From assembly GCF_024171785.1 (NCBI RefSeq), contig NZ_JAMTCK010000003.1, positions 1 through 64,000 on the forward strand: DNA of 64,000 nucleotides, given 5' to 3'. The DNA is from Goodfellowiella coeruleoviolacea (GTDB taxonomy: Bacteria; Actinomycetota; Actinomycetes; Mycobacteriales; Pseudonocardiaceae). Positions within the stretch are counted from its first letter, which is position 1, and every line of letters starts with the position of its first letter. The notes beneath the pieces are model-generated. The model was not told the DNA's origin, did no database searches, and saw only the letters and a program-made list of their open reading frames with translations. Both the position numbers and the translations under genes were made by a program. Positions 15,593-23,648 of the stretch are shown piece after piece.

Positions 15593-16684
15593 ATGTTGCT
15601 GCACACCGCGGGTGCCGCCGCCCAGTCGGTGCTCGCCGCCCCCGCCGGCGCCGCCCCGGCCCAGCCCGGTGGCCTGGCCGTCTTCTGGTTCTGCGTGATC
15701 GCCGTGCTGTGGCTGGGCTACCTGTTCCTGGAGGGCTTCGACTTCGGCGTGGGCATGCTGCTGCCGGTCCTGGGACGCGACGAGACCGAGCGGCGCGTGC
15801 TGGTGAACACCATCGGGCCGGTCTGGGACGGCAACGAGGTGTGGCTGATCGTCGCGGCCGGAGCCACCTTCGCCGCGTTTCCCGGGTGGTACGCCTCGCT
15901 GTTCAGCTCCGCCTACCTGCCGCTGGTCGTGCTGCTGGTCGCGCTGATCGGCCGGGGCGTCGCCTTCGAGTACCGGGGCAAGGTCGACTCGGCGCGCTGG
16001 CGGCGGGTGTGGGACCGGGTGATCGTGTTCGGCTCGTGGGCGCCCGCGCTCAGCGTCGGCCTGCTGCTGTCGTGGAACGTGCTCGGGCTGCCGCTGGACG
16101 CCAACGGGGACCGGGTGGGGTCCGCGTTCGCCGCGTTCAGCTGGCCGACCCTGCTCGGCGCGCTGGCCGTGGCCGGCTTCGCCCTGGTCCACGGGGCGGT
16201 GTTCGTGGCGCTCAAGACCGAGGGGCCGATCCGGGACCGCGCCAGGACACTGGCGCTGACGGTCGCGCCGGTGGCCCTGCTGCCGCTGGTCGGCCTGGTG
16301 CTGCTGGTGCAGACGCGGGCGGGGTCGTTGTGGACGTGGGTGCCGGTCGTGGTGGTGCTGGCCGCTGCCGCGGCCGGCCTGGTGCGGCTGGCGGCCGGTC
16401 GGGAGGGGCAGGCGTTCGCGCTGCTCGGTGTGGTCGTCGCGGCCGCGGTCGTCGCCCTGTTCGGCGCGCTCTACCCGAACACCATCCCGTCCACTGTGGA
16501 CCCGGCGTTCTCGTTGACCGTCGCGGACACCGCGTCCAGCCCCTACACCCTGTCCGTGATGACCTGGGTGGCGGCGTTCGGCACGCCCGCGGTGCTGGTC
16601 TACCAGGGGTGGACCTACTGGGTGTTCCGCCGCCGCATCGGCACCCGGCACATCCCGGCCGTGCACGTGCCCGCAGCGCCGTGA
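15593..16684 (+). CDS. cydB: Cytochrome bd quinol oxidase subunit II
   Basis: A 363-residue partner of CydA. Family motifs include FLEGFDFGVGMLLPVLGRDETERRVLVNTIGPVWDGNEVWLI and the RGVAFEYRGK segment; about eight to nine membrane helices. The ATG at 15593 has AGGAG eight bases upstream (the G of the cydA stop is part of it); GTG codons at 15587 and 15590 are too close. Its stop overlaps the cydDC start (GTGA). The Ser-Thr-Val-Asp near the C-terminus is written TCC ACT GTG GAC, one of the TCCACWGTGGA palindromes. Confidence 0.96.
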   Translation: MLLHTAGAAAQSVLAAPAGAAPAQPGGLAVFWFCVIAVLWLGYLFLEGFDFGVGMLLPVLGRDETERRVLVNTIGPVWDGNEVWLIVAAGATFAAFPGWYASLFSSAYLPLVVLLVALIGRGVAFEYRGKVDSARWRRVWDRVIVFGSWAPALSVGLLLSWNVLGLPLDANGDRVGSAFAAFSWPTLLGALAVAGFALVHGAVFVALKTEGPIRDRARTLALTVAPVALLPLVGLVLLVQTRAGSLWTWVPVVVVLAAAAAGLVRLAAGREGQAFALLGVVVAAAVVALFGALYPNTIPSTVDPAFSLTVADTASSPYTLSVMTWVAAFGTPAVLVYQGWTYWVFRRRIGTRHIPAVHVPAAP

Positions 16685-19600
16685 CCACCCTCGATGGCGC
16701 CGGGACGACCACGCCGGCGCGCCACCCGGCCCCGACCGCGACCCCCGCCCCGACCGCAGCCTCAGCTGCGACCGCAGCCTCAACTGGGACCACGGCCTCA
16801 ACTGCGGCCACGACCACCGAAGACCTTCCCGGCCGGGACCTTCCCGCCAACACCCGGTTGGGAAGAGGCCCGCTCGGCGCGCTGCCCGCACTGTCTCCGT
16901 CAGCGCGCCGGGCGTTGGCCGCCTGCGGGGTGCTGGCCGCCCTGCACGCCGTGGCCCTGGTCGCGCAGGCCGTGGCGCTGGGCACGGCCCTGGCCCAGGT
17001 GGCCGGTGGCGGTGCCACCCCAGCCGGCCTGCGGGTGCCGCTGGCCGCACTGGCCGGCGCGGTCGTCGTCCGGGCGGTGCTGGCGTGGGCCACCGAGTCG
17101 GTGGCGGCCAGGGCCGCGGCCGGCGCCAAGGAGGAGCTGCGCGCGGCACTGCTGGACCACGTGCTGGCGCTGGGGCCGGAGTGGATCGCGCGCCGTGGAC
17201 CGGCCGAGGTGACCGTGCTGGCCACCCGAGGACTGGACGCGCTGGACGCCTACTTCACCCGGTACCTGCCGGCCCTGGTCACCGCGGTGGTCACCCCACC
17301 CCTGGTGGGCGCGTGGATCCTGGTCAGCGACTGGCCCTCGGCCGCGCTGGTCGCGGTGACCCTGCCGCTGATCCCGGTGTTCGCGATCCTGGTCGGCTGG
17401 TACACCCAGCGGCGCAGCGCACGGGCGGCGGACGCGACCGCCCGGCTGTCCGGTCACCTGCTGGAACTGGTGCGGGCGCTGCCCGTGTTGACCGCGTTCC
17501 GTCGGGCCGGGGCGCAGGCCGACACCGTGCGGCGGGTCAGCGACCAGCACCGCGGCGCCACCATGGGCACGCTGCGGGTGGCGTTCCTGTCCGCGCTGGT
17601 GCTGGAGCTGGTGGCCACGCTGTCGGTGGCGCTGGTCGCGGTGGGCATCGGCCTGCGCCTGGTCTCCGGGGAGCTGGGGCTGGTCACCGGGCTGGTCGTG
17701 TTGATCCTCGCACCCGAGTGCTACCTGCCGCTGCGCAACGCCGGTGCCGCGCACCACGCCAGCGAGGACGGCCTGGAGGCGGTGCGCCGGGTCGCGGCGG
17801 TGCTGGCCGAACCGGTGCCGTTCGCGGGAACGGGAACGGCACCGGGAACAGGCACTGGCACGGGTGCTGGCGCTGGGGCTGGGGCGGTGCCGGATCGCCG
17901 GCTGGGTGTGGTGGTGCGGGAACTGCGGGTGGCGCGGCGGGGCGGTGCCGCGCCGGACGGACTGTCGTTCGTCGTGCGGCCCGGCCACGTGGTGCGGTTG
18001 AGCACCCCGAGCGGGTCGGGCAAGTCCACCGCGTTGGCCGTGCTGCTCGGTTTTGTCGAGCCCACCTCGGGCACGGTCACCGTCGGCGGCGCTGATCTGT
18101 CCACTGTGGACATGGTGGCGTGGCGGCGGGCCGTGGCGTGGGTGCCGCAGCGGCCGGCGTTCAGCGGCGGCACCGTGGCCGAGGAGCTGTGCGTCGCCGT
18201 GTCCGACCAGCCGGGGCCGCCACCCGACCGGGCCGAACTGGACGAGGTCGCGGCCGAGGTGGCCGCCGGCCACCTCATCGACCGGCGGGTGGCCACCCTG
18301 TCCACCGGGGAGCGGCAGCGGGTCGCGGTGGCCAGGGCGCTGCTCCGGCTGCGCCGGGGTGCGTGGCTGCTGCTGCTCGACGAGCCCACCGCGCACCTCG
18401 ACCAGGCCACCGCCAGCACCGTGCTGGCGGCCGTGCGGCGCGCCGCCCAGGCGGGTGCCGCCGTGGTGCTGGCCACGCACCGGGTCGCGGCGCGGCCGGA
18501 TGCGCGCGGCACGGCTGGCCCGGGCGCGTCACCGGTGCCAGTGCCGGTGCCGACGGCGGTGCCAGTGCCGGACACGGACGGCGAACCGCGGCCGGCGCGT
18601 CCGGTGGGCGGGGCCCCGGGTGGGCTGCCGCGGCGGCCGGGTGTCGGACTGCTCCGGCAGTGGCCGCGCTGGCCGTTCGCCGGGCTGCCCCGACCCACCT
18701 GGCTGACGCTGGTCGGCGTTGTGCTCGGAGCCGCCGCCCTGGCCAGCGGCATCGCGTTGACCGCCACGGCCGGGTGGCTGATCGCCAGGGCCGCGCAACA
18801 GCCGCCGATCCTCACCCTGTCCGTGGCCGTGGTGGGTGTGCGCGCCTTCGGGCTGGCCAAGGGGGTGCTGCGGTACCTGGAGCGGCTGGTCACCCACGAC
18901 GCGGCCTTCCGGCAGGCCGGCCAGTTGCGGGTGCGGCTGTGGCGGGCGTTGGTCCGGCACGGCCCGGCGCGGACCGGGGGCGCGCGGCGCGACGACGACC
19001 TGCGCCGGCTGGTCGACGACACCGACACCGTGCGCGACCTGGTGCCCCGGGTGGTGCCGCCACCGCTGGTCGCGCTGCTGGTGTGCCTGGCCAGCGCGGT
19101 GCTGATGGCGTGCGTGCTGCCCGAGACGGGTGCGGTGCTGGCGGTGGTGTCCCTGGTGGTCGGGCTGGCCGCGCCGGCCGTGGCGGTGGCCGTGGAGCGC
19201 CGGGCCAGCAGCGCGCTGGCGGCCGGGCGGGCGCGGGTGGCCGAGGACGTGCTCACCCTGCTGGACTGCGCGCCCGACCTGATCGCGTGTGGCGCGCACG
19301 CGCCGAGGAGAAGCGCGTTGGCCGCCGCGGATCGCCGGTTGGCCGCGCAGTCCCGGCGGCAGGCGCTCGGTGCGGGCGCGGCCAGCGCCGTGGTGAGCGC
19401 GGGCACCGGGATCGCCGCGCTGGTGTGCACCGCGCTGGCCGCGGTCGCCGTGGCCGCCGGCCGGCTCGACCCGGTGTTGGCGCCGCTGCTCGGCCTGGTG
19501 CCGCTGGCGGTGGCCGAGGCACTGGCCGCGCTGCCGCCCGCCGCCCAACACCTGGGCCCGCTGCGCGCGGCCCACGCCCGGCTCACCGCGCTGCTCGACT

Positions 19601-20781
19601 CGGCGCCAGCGGTGGACGGCGCGGACGCGGAACCGGCTGCCGTGCCGGCGGCGGAGCGCGCCGAACCGGGGACTGTGCCGGCGGGGGCGGAACCGGCTGC
19701 CGCGTCAGCGGCGGAGAACGTGGGGCCGGCGGCGGAGCGCGCCGAACCGGGGACTGTGCCGGCGGGGGCGGAACCGGCTGCCGCGTCAGCGGCGGAGAAC
19801 GTGGGGCCGGCTGCCCGTGAAACTGGGCCGACCCAGCCGGCGACAACGGCGAAACCGCTGGTGGGAGCCGCCGCGCCCACCCAGCCAAGCCCCCACCCTT
19901 CCCAGGGGGGCGACCCCAGCTCCAGCCTACCGACCCACGGCCGTGGGGCCAGGGGCGTTGAGGCGCCTGTGGATAACCGGGCGGGGTGTGGACAACTCGT
20001 GCACGATCGTGGTCACTCGTCCGGGGTCTTGCTGGATGGCGTGGACGTGTGGTGGCCCGGCGCGGCGGAGCCCTCGTTGCGGGACGTCACCCTTGACCTG
20101 CCCCAAGGCGCGACCGTTGCGGTGGTGGGGCCGTCCGGGGCGGGCAAGTCCACGCTGCTCGCCCTGTTGTTGGGGTTCCTGCCGGCCAGAACCGGGCACG
20201 CGAAAATCCCCGATCGGGTGACGTGGTGTCCGCAGGAGCCGCAACTCGTGTCGACCACGATCCGGGAAAACCTCCGAATGGCCGATCCGCACGCCGACGA
20301 CGCCGCCCTGCGCACCGCCCTGCGGCTGGCCGGGCTCGACGCGTGGACCGACCGGCTCGACACCCTGGTGGGCACCGGCGGGGCAGCCGTGTCCGGCGGT
20401 GAGGCGCACCGGCTGGCCCTGGCCAGGGCACTGGTCGCGGCGCCGAGGGCCGATCTGGTGCTGCTCGACGAGCCCACCGCCCACCTGGACGTGCCCACGG
20501 CCGACGCCGTGCTGGATCGGCTGCGCGGCGCGCTGGCCGGGCGGACCGTCATCCACGTCACCCACCGGCCCGCCGAAGCGGCCGACGCCGACCTGGTGCT
20601 GGAGGTGGTGTCCGGCCGGGTTCGCACCGCGGTCAGCAGGATCACCCCGGAGAGCGCCGAGAACGGCGACAGCACGGCCGGGTCAGCGCGCCCGGCCCAC
20701 CCCCGTCCGCCCGACCGCGACCAGGTGGGGCTGATCACGTCACCGGCCCGGATCGACCAGGTGGACCAGGATGGTGCCTAA
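16681..20781 (+). CDS. cydDC: CydDC fused thiol/haem ABC exporter for cytochrome bd assembly
   Basis: A 1366-residue single chain joining CydD and CydC, as in other actinobacteria. After an Ala/Thr/Pro leader come membrane domain 1, nucleotide domain 1 (Walker A SGSGKST near 443, signature LSTGERQRVAVARALL, Walker B LLLLDEPTAHLD), membrane domain 2 (about 665-975) and nucleotide domain 2 (Walker A GPSGAGKSTL near 1150, signature VSGGEAHRLALARAL, Walker B LVLLDEPTAHLD). Required for bd oxidase maturation. The linker before nucleotide domain 2 (about 975-1110) is far longer than usual: it holds a 27-residue perfect tandem duplication and an in-frame copy of the dispersed DnaA-box element. The first signature has LSTGE instead of LSGGE. 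GTG overlaps the cydB stop. Confidence 0.94.
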   Translation: MTTLDGAGTTTPARHPAPTATPAPTAASAATAASTGTTASTAATTTEDLPGRDLPANTRLGRGPLGALPALSPSARRALAACGVLAALHAVALVAQAVALGTALAQVAGGGATPAGLRVPLAALAGAVVVRAVLAWATESVAARAAAGAKEELRAALLDHVLALGPEWIARRGPAEVTVLATRGLDALDAYFTRYLPALVTAVVTPPLVGAWILVSDWPSAALVAVTLPLIPVFAILVGWYTQRRSARAADATARLSGHLLELVRALPVLTAFRRAGAQADTVRRVSDQHRGATMGTLRVAFLSALVLELVATLSVALVAVGIGLRLVSGELGLVTGLVVLILAPECYLPLRNAGAAHHASEDGLEAVRRVAAVLAEPVPFAGTGTAPGTGTGTGAGAGAGAVPDRRLGVVVRELRVARRGGAAPDGLSFVVRPGHVVRLSTPSGSGKSTALAVLLGFVEPTSGTVTVGGADLSTVDMVAWRRAVAWVPQRPAFSGGTVAEELCVAVSDQPGPPPDRAELDEVAAEVAAGHLIDRRVATLSTGERQRVAVARALLRLRRGAWLLLLDEPTAHLDQATASTVLAAVRRAAQAGAAVVLATHRVAARPDARGTAGPGASPVPVPVPTAVPVPDTDGEPRPARPVGGAPGGLPRRPGVGLLRQWPRWPFAGLPRPTWLTLVGVVLGAAALASGIALTATAGWLIARAAQQPPILTLSVAVVGVRAFGLAKGVLRYLERLVTHDAAFRQAGQLRVRLWRALVRHGPARTGGARRDDDLRRLVDDTDTVRDLVPRVVPPPLVALLVCLASAVLMACVLPETGAVLAVVSLVVGLAAPAVAVAVERRASSALAAGRARVAEDVLTLLDCAPDLIACGAHAPRRSALAAADRRLAAQSRRQALGAGAASAVVSAGTGIAALVCTALAAVAVAAGRLDPVLAPLLGLVPLAVAEALAALPPAAQHLGPLRAAHARLTALLDSAPAVDGADAEPAAVPAAERAEPGTVPAGAEPAAASAAENVGPAAERAEPGTVPAGAEPAAASAAENVGPAARETGPTQPATTAKPLVGAAAPTQPSPHPSQGGDPSSSLPTHGRGARGVEAPVDNRAGCGQLVHDRGHSSGVLLDGVDVWWPGAAEPSLRDVTLDLPQGATVAVVGPSGAGKSTLLALLLGFLPARTGHAKIPDRVTWCPQEPQLVSTTIRENLRMADPHADDAALRTALRLAGLDAWTDRLDTLVGTGGAAVSGGEAHRLALARALVAAPRADLVLLDEPTAHLDVPTADAVLDRLRGALAGRTVIHVTHRPAEAADADLVLEVVSGRVRTAVSRITPESAENGDSTAGSARPAHPRPPDRDQVGLITSPARIDQVDQDGA
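19651..19812 (+). repeat. 81-bp tandem duplication inside cydDC
   Basis: Two consecutive copies (19651-19731 and 19732-19812) that differ, as far as I can see, only at the last base. Each encodes 27 residues starting AERAEPGTVPAGAEPAA. A shorter related piece precedes them. The near identity implies a recent event, and being a multiple of three it keeps the frame. Confidence 0.93.
19881..20010 (+). repeat. Dispersed DnaA-box element, copy 2, in frame inside cydDC
   Basis: Same blocks as copy 1 and same orientation: CCCTTCCC (19896-19903), CCAGCCTACC (19922-19931), 36-nt spacer, TGTGGATAA (19968-19976), 10 nt, TGTGGACAA (19987-19995), CGATCG (20004-20009). It contains no stop in the cydDC frame and is translated as a Pro/Gly/His-rich linker (PTQPSPHPSQGGDPSSS and onward), after which the nucleotide-binding domain starts at SGVLLDGVDVWWPG. 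Confidence 0.85.
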
Positions 20782-20784
20782 CCT
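20779..20784 (+). promoter_or_regulatory. -10 element TAACCT before the sensor kinase
   Basis: TAACCT overlaps the cydDC stop codon; a 9-nt spacer leads to ATG 20794. It suggests a separate, possibly leaderless, transcript for the kinase. Confidence 0.45.
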
Positions 20785-20793
20785 GTGCGTGTC

Positions 20794-21939
20794 ATGGACC
20801 CCGCAGTCGCCAGGCGGGCGCTGGCCGCGTCCACCGAGATCACCCGCATGGCCCTGGCCGGTGACGACCCGGAGGCCGTGCTGCCGCTCGTGGTGCGCAG
20901 CGCCGCCGCGCTCGCCGAGGCCAACCTCGGCCTGGTGATGGTGCGCTCGCCGGACGGCACCCTCACCGTGGAGGCGGCGCACGGCGAGCCGGCGCCCGGC
21001 ACGGACAACCCCGTGGGCGTGGTGCTGTCCGCCCGCTCGGCCGCGGCCAGGGCGGCGCGCAGCGGGGTCACCGTGGTGGCCGACGACTTCACCCTGGACC
21101 CGCGCACCGCGCCGTTCGTGCCCAGGATGCTGCGCGGTTACGGGCCGTTCGCGGTGGCGCCGTTCGGCACCAGGGAGCGGCGGCTGGGCGCGCTGGCCGT
21201 GTACCGGCGGCGCGGTGCCGAGCCGTTCGACCCGGCCACCGTGGACCTGTTGACCTCGTTCGCCACCCAGGCCGGCCTGGCCATGGTGCTCGCCGAAGGC
21301 TCGACCGCGCGCCAGCGCGTCGCGGTCTACCAGGAGCGCGACCGGATCGCCATGCAGCTGCACGACGTGATCATCCAGCGGCTCTACGCGTCGGGCGTGC
21401 AACTCGACCTGCTCAGCCGGCGGCTGGCCGGCCGGCTGGACGCGGCGGACGCGGCCCGGCTGGCCGAGGCGGTCGACCAGCTGGACCAGACCATCGCCGA
21501 GGTCAGGGCCACGGTCCGGGCGTTGCGCAACGCCGGGACCGGCGAGCAGCCGGAGCCCACCGACCTGCTGGACTCGGTGCGGGCCGAGGTGCGGACCGCG
21601 GGCGAGTTGCTCGGGTTCTCGCCGCGGCTGGAGGTGCACGGCGACCCGGTCGACGTCCCGGTCGAGGTGGCCGACCACACCCGCGCCGCACTGCGCGAGG
21701 CACTGTCCAATGTGGTGCGTCACGCCGGTGCCCGGCGGGTGGTGGTGGAACTGCGGGTGGACGAGGCCGGACTGCGGCTGCGGGTGGCCGACGACGGCTG
21801 CGGCATCCCGCGCGGGGTGACCCGGCGCGGCCTGCGCAACCTGGCGGAGCGCGCCGCAGCGGCCGGTGGTCGGTGCGAGGTCGGCTCGTCACCCCGGCAC
21901 GGCACCACCGTGGACTGGTGGGTGCCGCTGGACCGCTAG
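20794..21939 (+). CDS. GAF-domain sensor histidine kinase (DevS/DosT-like)
   Basis: A 381-residue soluble kinase. One GAF domain (about 10-165) precedes a HisKA_3 dimerisation helix with phosphoacceptor His in MQLHDVIIQRLYASGVQLDLL (compare the DLHDxVIQRLFATG of mycobacterial DevS) and a HATPase domain with N-box ALREALSNVVRHAG and G-box VADDGCGIPRG. It lies just downstream of cydABDC, whose product is a low-oxygen oxidase, so sensing oxygen or redox is an attractive idea, but haem binding by this GAF cannot be judged from sequence. Alternative GTG starts lie three codons upstream. No response regulator is adjacent on the same strand; the LuxR-type regulator near 24 kb is the nearest partner candidate. 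Confidence 0.9.
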   Translation: MDPAVARRALAASTEITRMALAGDDPEAVLPLVVRSAAALAEANLGLVMVRSPDGTLTVEAAHGEPAPGTDNPVGVVLSARSAAARAARSGVTVVADDFTLDPRTAPFVPRMLRGYGPFAVAPFGTRERRLGALAVYRRRGAEPFDPATVDLLTSFATQAGLAMVLAEGSTARQRVAVYQERDRIAMQLHDVIIQRLYASGVQLDLLSRRLAGRLDAADAARLAEAVDQLDQTIAEVRATVRALRNAGTGEQPEPTDLLDSVRAEVRTAGELLGFSPRLEVHGDPVDVPVEVADHTRAALREALSNVVRHAGARRVVVELRVDEAGLRLRVADDGCGIPRGVTRRGLRNLAERAAAAGGRCEVGSSPRHGTTVDWWVPLDR

Positions 21940-21973
21940 CGGCGGCACCAGGGCCGGCGGCCGCTGGCCGGGT

Positions 21974-22672
21974 TCACAGGGCGGCGCCGCCGGCCGGGCC
22001 GACCCCGCGGAGCAGGGTGTCCACCACCAGGGCGGCGAGCGCGTCGGTGTCGGTGACCTCGTTCTCGGCCGCGCCGGCAGTACCCGCGTCGGCAGCACCC
22101 GCGTCGGCAGCACTCGCGTCGGCGCCGGCCCGGCTCGCGCGCTGGGTGGCCTCGTGGATGAGGGCGTAGTAGACGGTCCTGGCCCACTCCACGTCCACGT
22201 CCGCCCGGATCACCCCGGCGTCCTGGGCGCGGCGGAGCAGGTGCGTGCAGGTGGCGAGCACGTCGGCGTGCACCCGCGCCACCTCCGGGCTGGCGTGCGG
22301 CGCCCGGTTCATCGCGAAGTTCCAGTCGATCTTGACGCGCAGCACGTTCGCGGTCACCTGGTACAGGCCGACCAGGGACGGTGTGGTGTCGATCCGGGCG
22401 GCCCGCACCGCGTCGGCGAACTGCTGGGTCGCCCACGCGGTCATCGCCTCGATGAGGGCCTCCCTGGTGGCGAAGCGGCGGTGCACGGTGGTTCTGGCCA
22501 CGCCGGCGGCCTCGGCGATCTGCTCCACGGTGGCGGCGGGGTTGTCGCGCAGCACCCGCTCGGCCGCCTCCAGGATCGTGCGCACGGTCCGTTCGGCGTC
22601 CGCGCGCAGGGCGCGTGCACCCGGGGTGCGCGTCGGTTGGTTCGCCCTCGTCCGGGCCCGTGCCGCAGTCAC
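21974..22672 (-). CDS. TetR family repressor
   Basis: A 232-residue regulator. The helix-turn-helix covers about residues 22-70 (RTILEAAERVLRDNPAATVEQIAEAAGVARTTVHRRFATREALIEAM). The C-terminus ends in an Ala/Asp-rich stretch (ASAADAGAADAGTAG) before a last helix. The GTG at 22672 follows a -10 element by 8 nt and starts just before the conserved region; longer in-frame extensions run into the operator. Divergent from an SDR gene, with inverted repeats between them, so it most likely represses the SDR gene and itself. Confidence 0.88.
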   Translation of the reverse strand: MTAARARTRANQPTRTPGARALRADAERTVRTILEAAERVLRDNPAATVEQIAEAAGVARTTVHRRFATREALIEAMTAWATQQFADAVRAARIDTTPSLVGLYQVTANVLRVKIDWNFAMNRAPHASPEVARVHADVLATCTHLLRRAQDAGVIRADVDVEWARTVYYALIHEATQRASRAGADASAADAGAADAGTAGAAENEVTDTDALAALVVDTLLRGVGPAGGAAL

Positions 22673-22680
22673 AACGCTGA

Positions 22681-22686
22681 AGAGTA
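22681..22686 (-). promoter_or_regulatory. -10 element TACTCT of the TetR gene
   Basis: TACTCT on the minus strand, 8-nt spacer, GTG 22672; no Shine-Dalgarno. Confidence 0.5.
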
Positions 22687-22712
22687 CGGGCACGACCCAG
22701 CTCCACTCATAG

Positions 22713-22764
22713 TTGCAACACTGGTGATGCAAGTAGTACCTTCTCTGCATCTCAAGTGATGCGA
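22713..22764. promoter_or_regulatory. TetR operator region between TetR and SDR genes
   Basis: TTGCAACAC-TG-GTGATGCAA (22713-22732) is a 20-bp inverted repeat with 8 of 9 matching pairs. A second site at 22747-22762 is GCATC-TCAAGT-GATGC. The half-site GTGATGC-A appears twice (22724-22732 and 22756-22764), 32 bp apart. The positions suit repression of both divergent promoters. Confidence 0.7.
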
Positions 22765-22788
22765 TTCGTGGGAAGGGAAACCACCGTC

Positions 22789-23577
22789 ATGGACATGGGT
22801 CTGTCTGGGAAGACCGCACTGGTGACCGGGGCCAGTCGGGGCATCGGCCTCGCCACGGTCAGGGCGCTGCTGGCCGAGGGGGTGCGGGTGGTGGCCGGGG
22901 CGCGCACCGCCCCGCCCGAGCTGAACGAGACCGGGGCGGTCGTGGTGACCTCGGACCTGTCCACCAGCGCGGGCGTTGACCACCTGGTCGAGCGGGCACT
23001 GGCCGAACTGGGCGAGATCGACGTGCTGGTGAACAACGTCGGCGGTGGGGACAGCGGCCAGGGCCAGCTGGACGGCTTCGCCGCCTTCACCGACCAGGAC
23101 TGGCACCAGGCGTTCGAGCTGAACTTCTTCAGCGCGGTCCGGGTCACCAGGGCCGCCCTGCCCAGCCTGCTGCGGCGGCGCGGCAGCATCGTGAACATCT
23201 CGTCCATCGGCGCCCGGATCCCCTCGGACGGGCCCGTCCCCTACACCACGGCCAAGGCCGCGCTCACCGCGCTGGGCAAGGCGCTGGACGCGGAGTTCGG
23301 CCCGAGGGGCGTGCGGGTGAACACCGTCTCACCCGGGGTGACCCGCACCGCGATGTGGGAGCGGCCGGATGGCTTCGGCGCCGAGATGGCCAAGAAGATG
23401 GGCGTGGACCTGCCCGAACTGCTCCAGCGCGTGCCGGGCATGAGCGGCATGACCACCGGCCGGCTGGTCGAGCCCGAGGAGGTGGCCGCGCTCGTGACCT
23501 ACCTGGCCGCACCGGTCTCGGCCAGCATCGCCGGCGCCGACTACCGGATCGACGGCGGCGCGGTCCGCGTCGCCTGA
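22789..23577 (+). CDS. SDR family oxidoreductase
   Basis: A 262-residue classical short-chain dehydrogenase/reductase. Cofactor motif TGASRGIG at about residues 13-20, NNVGG in place of NNAG, catalytic Ser in NISSIGAR and catalytic YTTAK; C-terminal end IDGGAVRVA is typical of tetramerising SDRs. Arg20 context (SRGIGLATV) suggests NADP(H) preference, which is inference. ATG at 22789 has GGGAAGGGAAA about nine bases upstream. Substrate unknown; a FabG-like or xenobiotic role controlled by the divergent TetR is likely. Confidence 0.92.
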   Translation: MDMGLSGKTALVTGASRGIGLATVRALLAEGVRVVAGARTAPPELNETGAVVVTSDLSTSAGVDHLVERALAELGEIDVLVNNVGGGDSGQGQLDGFAAFTDQDWHQAFELNFFSAVRVTRAALPSLLRRRGSIVNISSIGARIPSDGPVPYTTAKAALTALGKALDAEFGPRGVRVNTVSPGVTRTAMWERPDGFGAEMAKKMGVDLPELLQRVPGMSGMTTGRLVEPEEVAALVTYLAAPVSASIAGADYRIDGGAVRVA

Positions 23578-23648
23578 GCTGGACAGGCCGAGCTGGACAG
23601 GCCGAGCTGGGCAGCCTCGCCGGGGCGGCCTGACCGGGGCCGGCGGCG

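Noticed and set aside
15451-16680. Upstream extension of the cydDC frame through cydB
   Set aside because: cydB is clearly coded in another frame; the cydDC start is the GTG overlapping the cydB stop.
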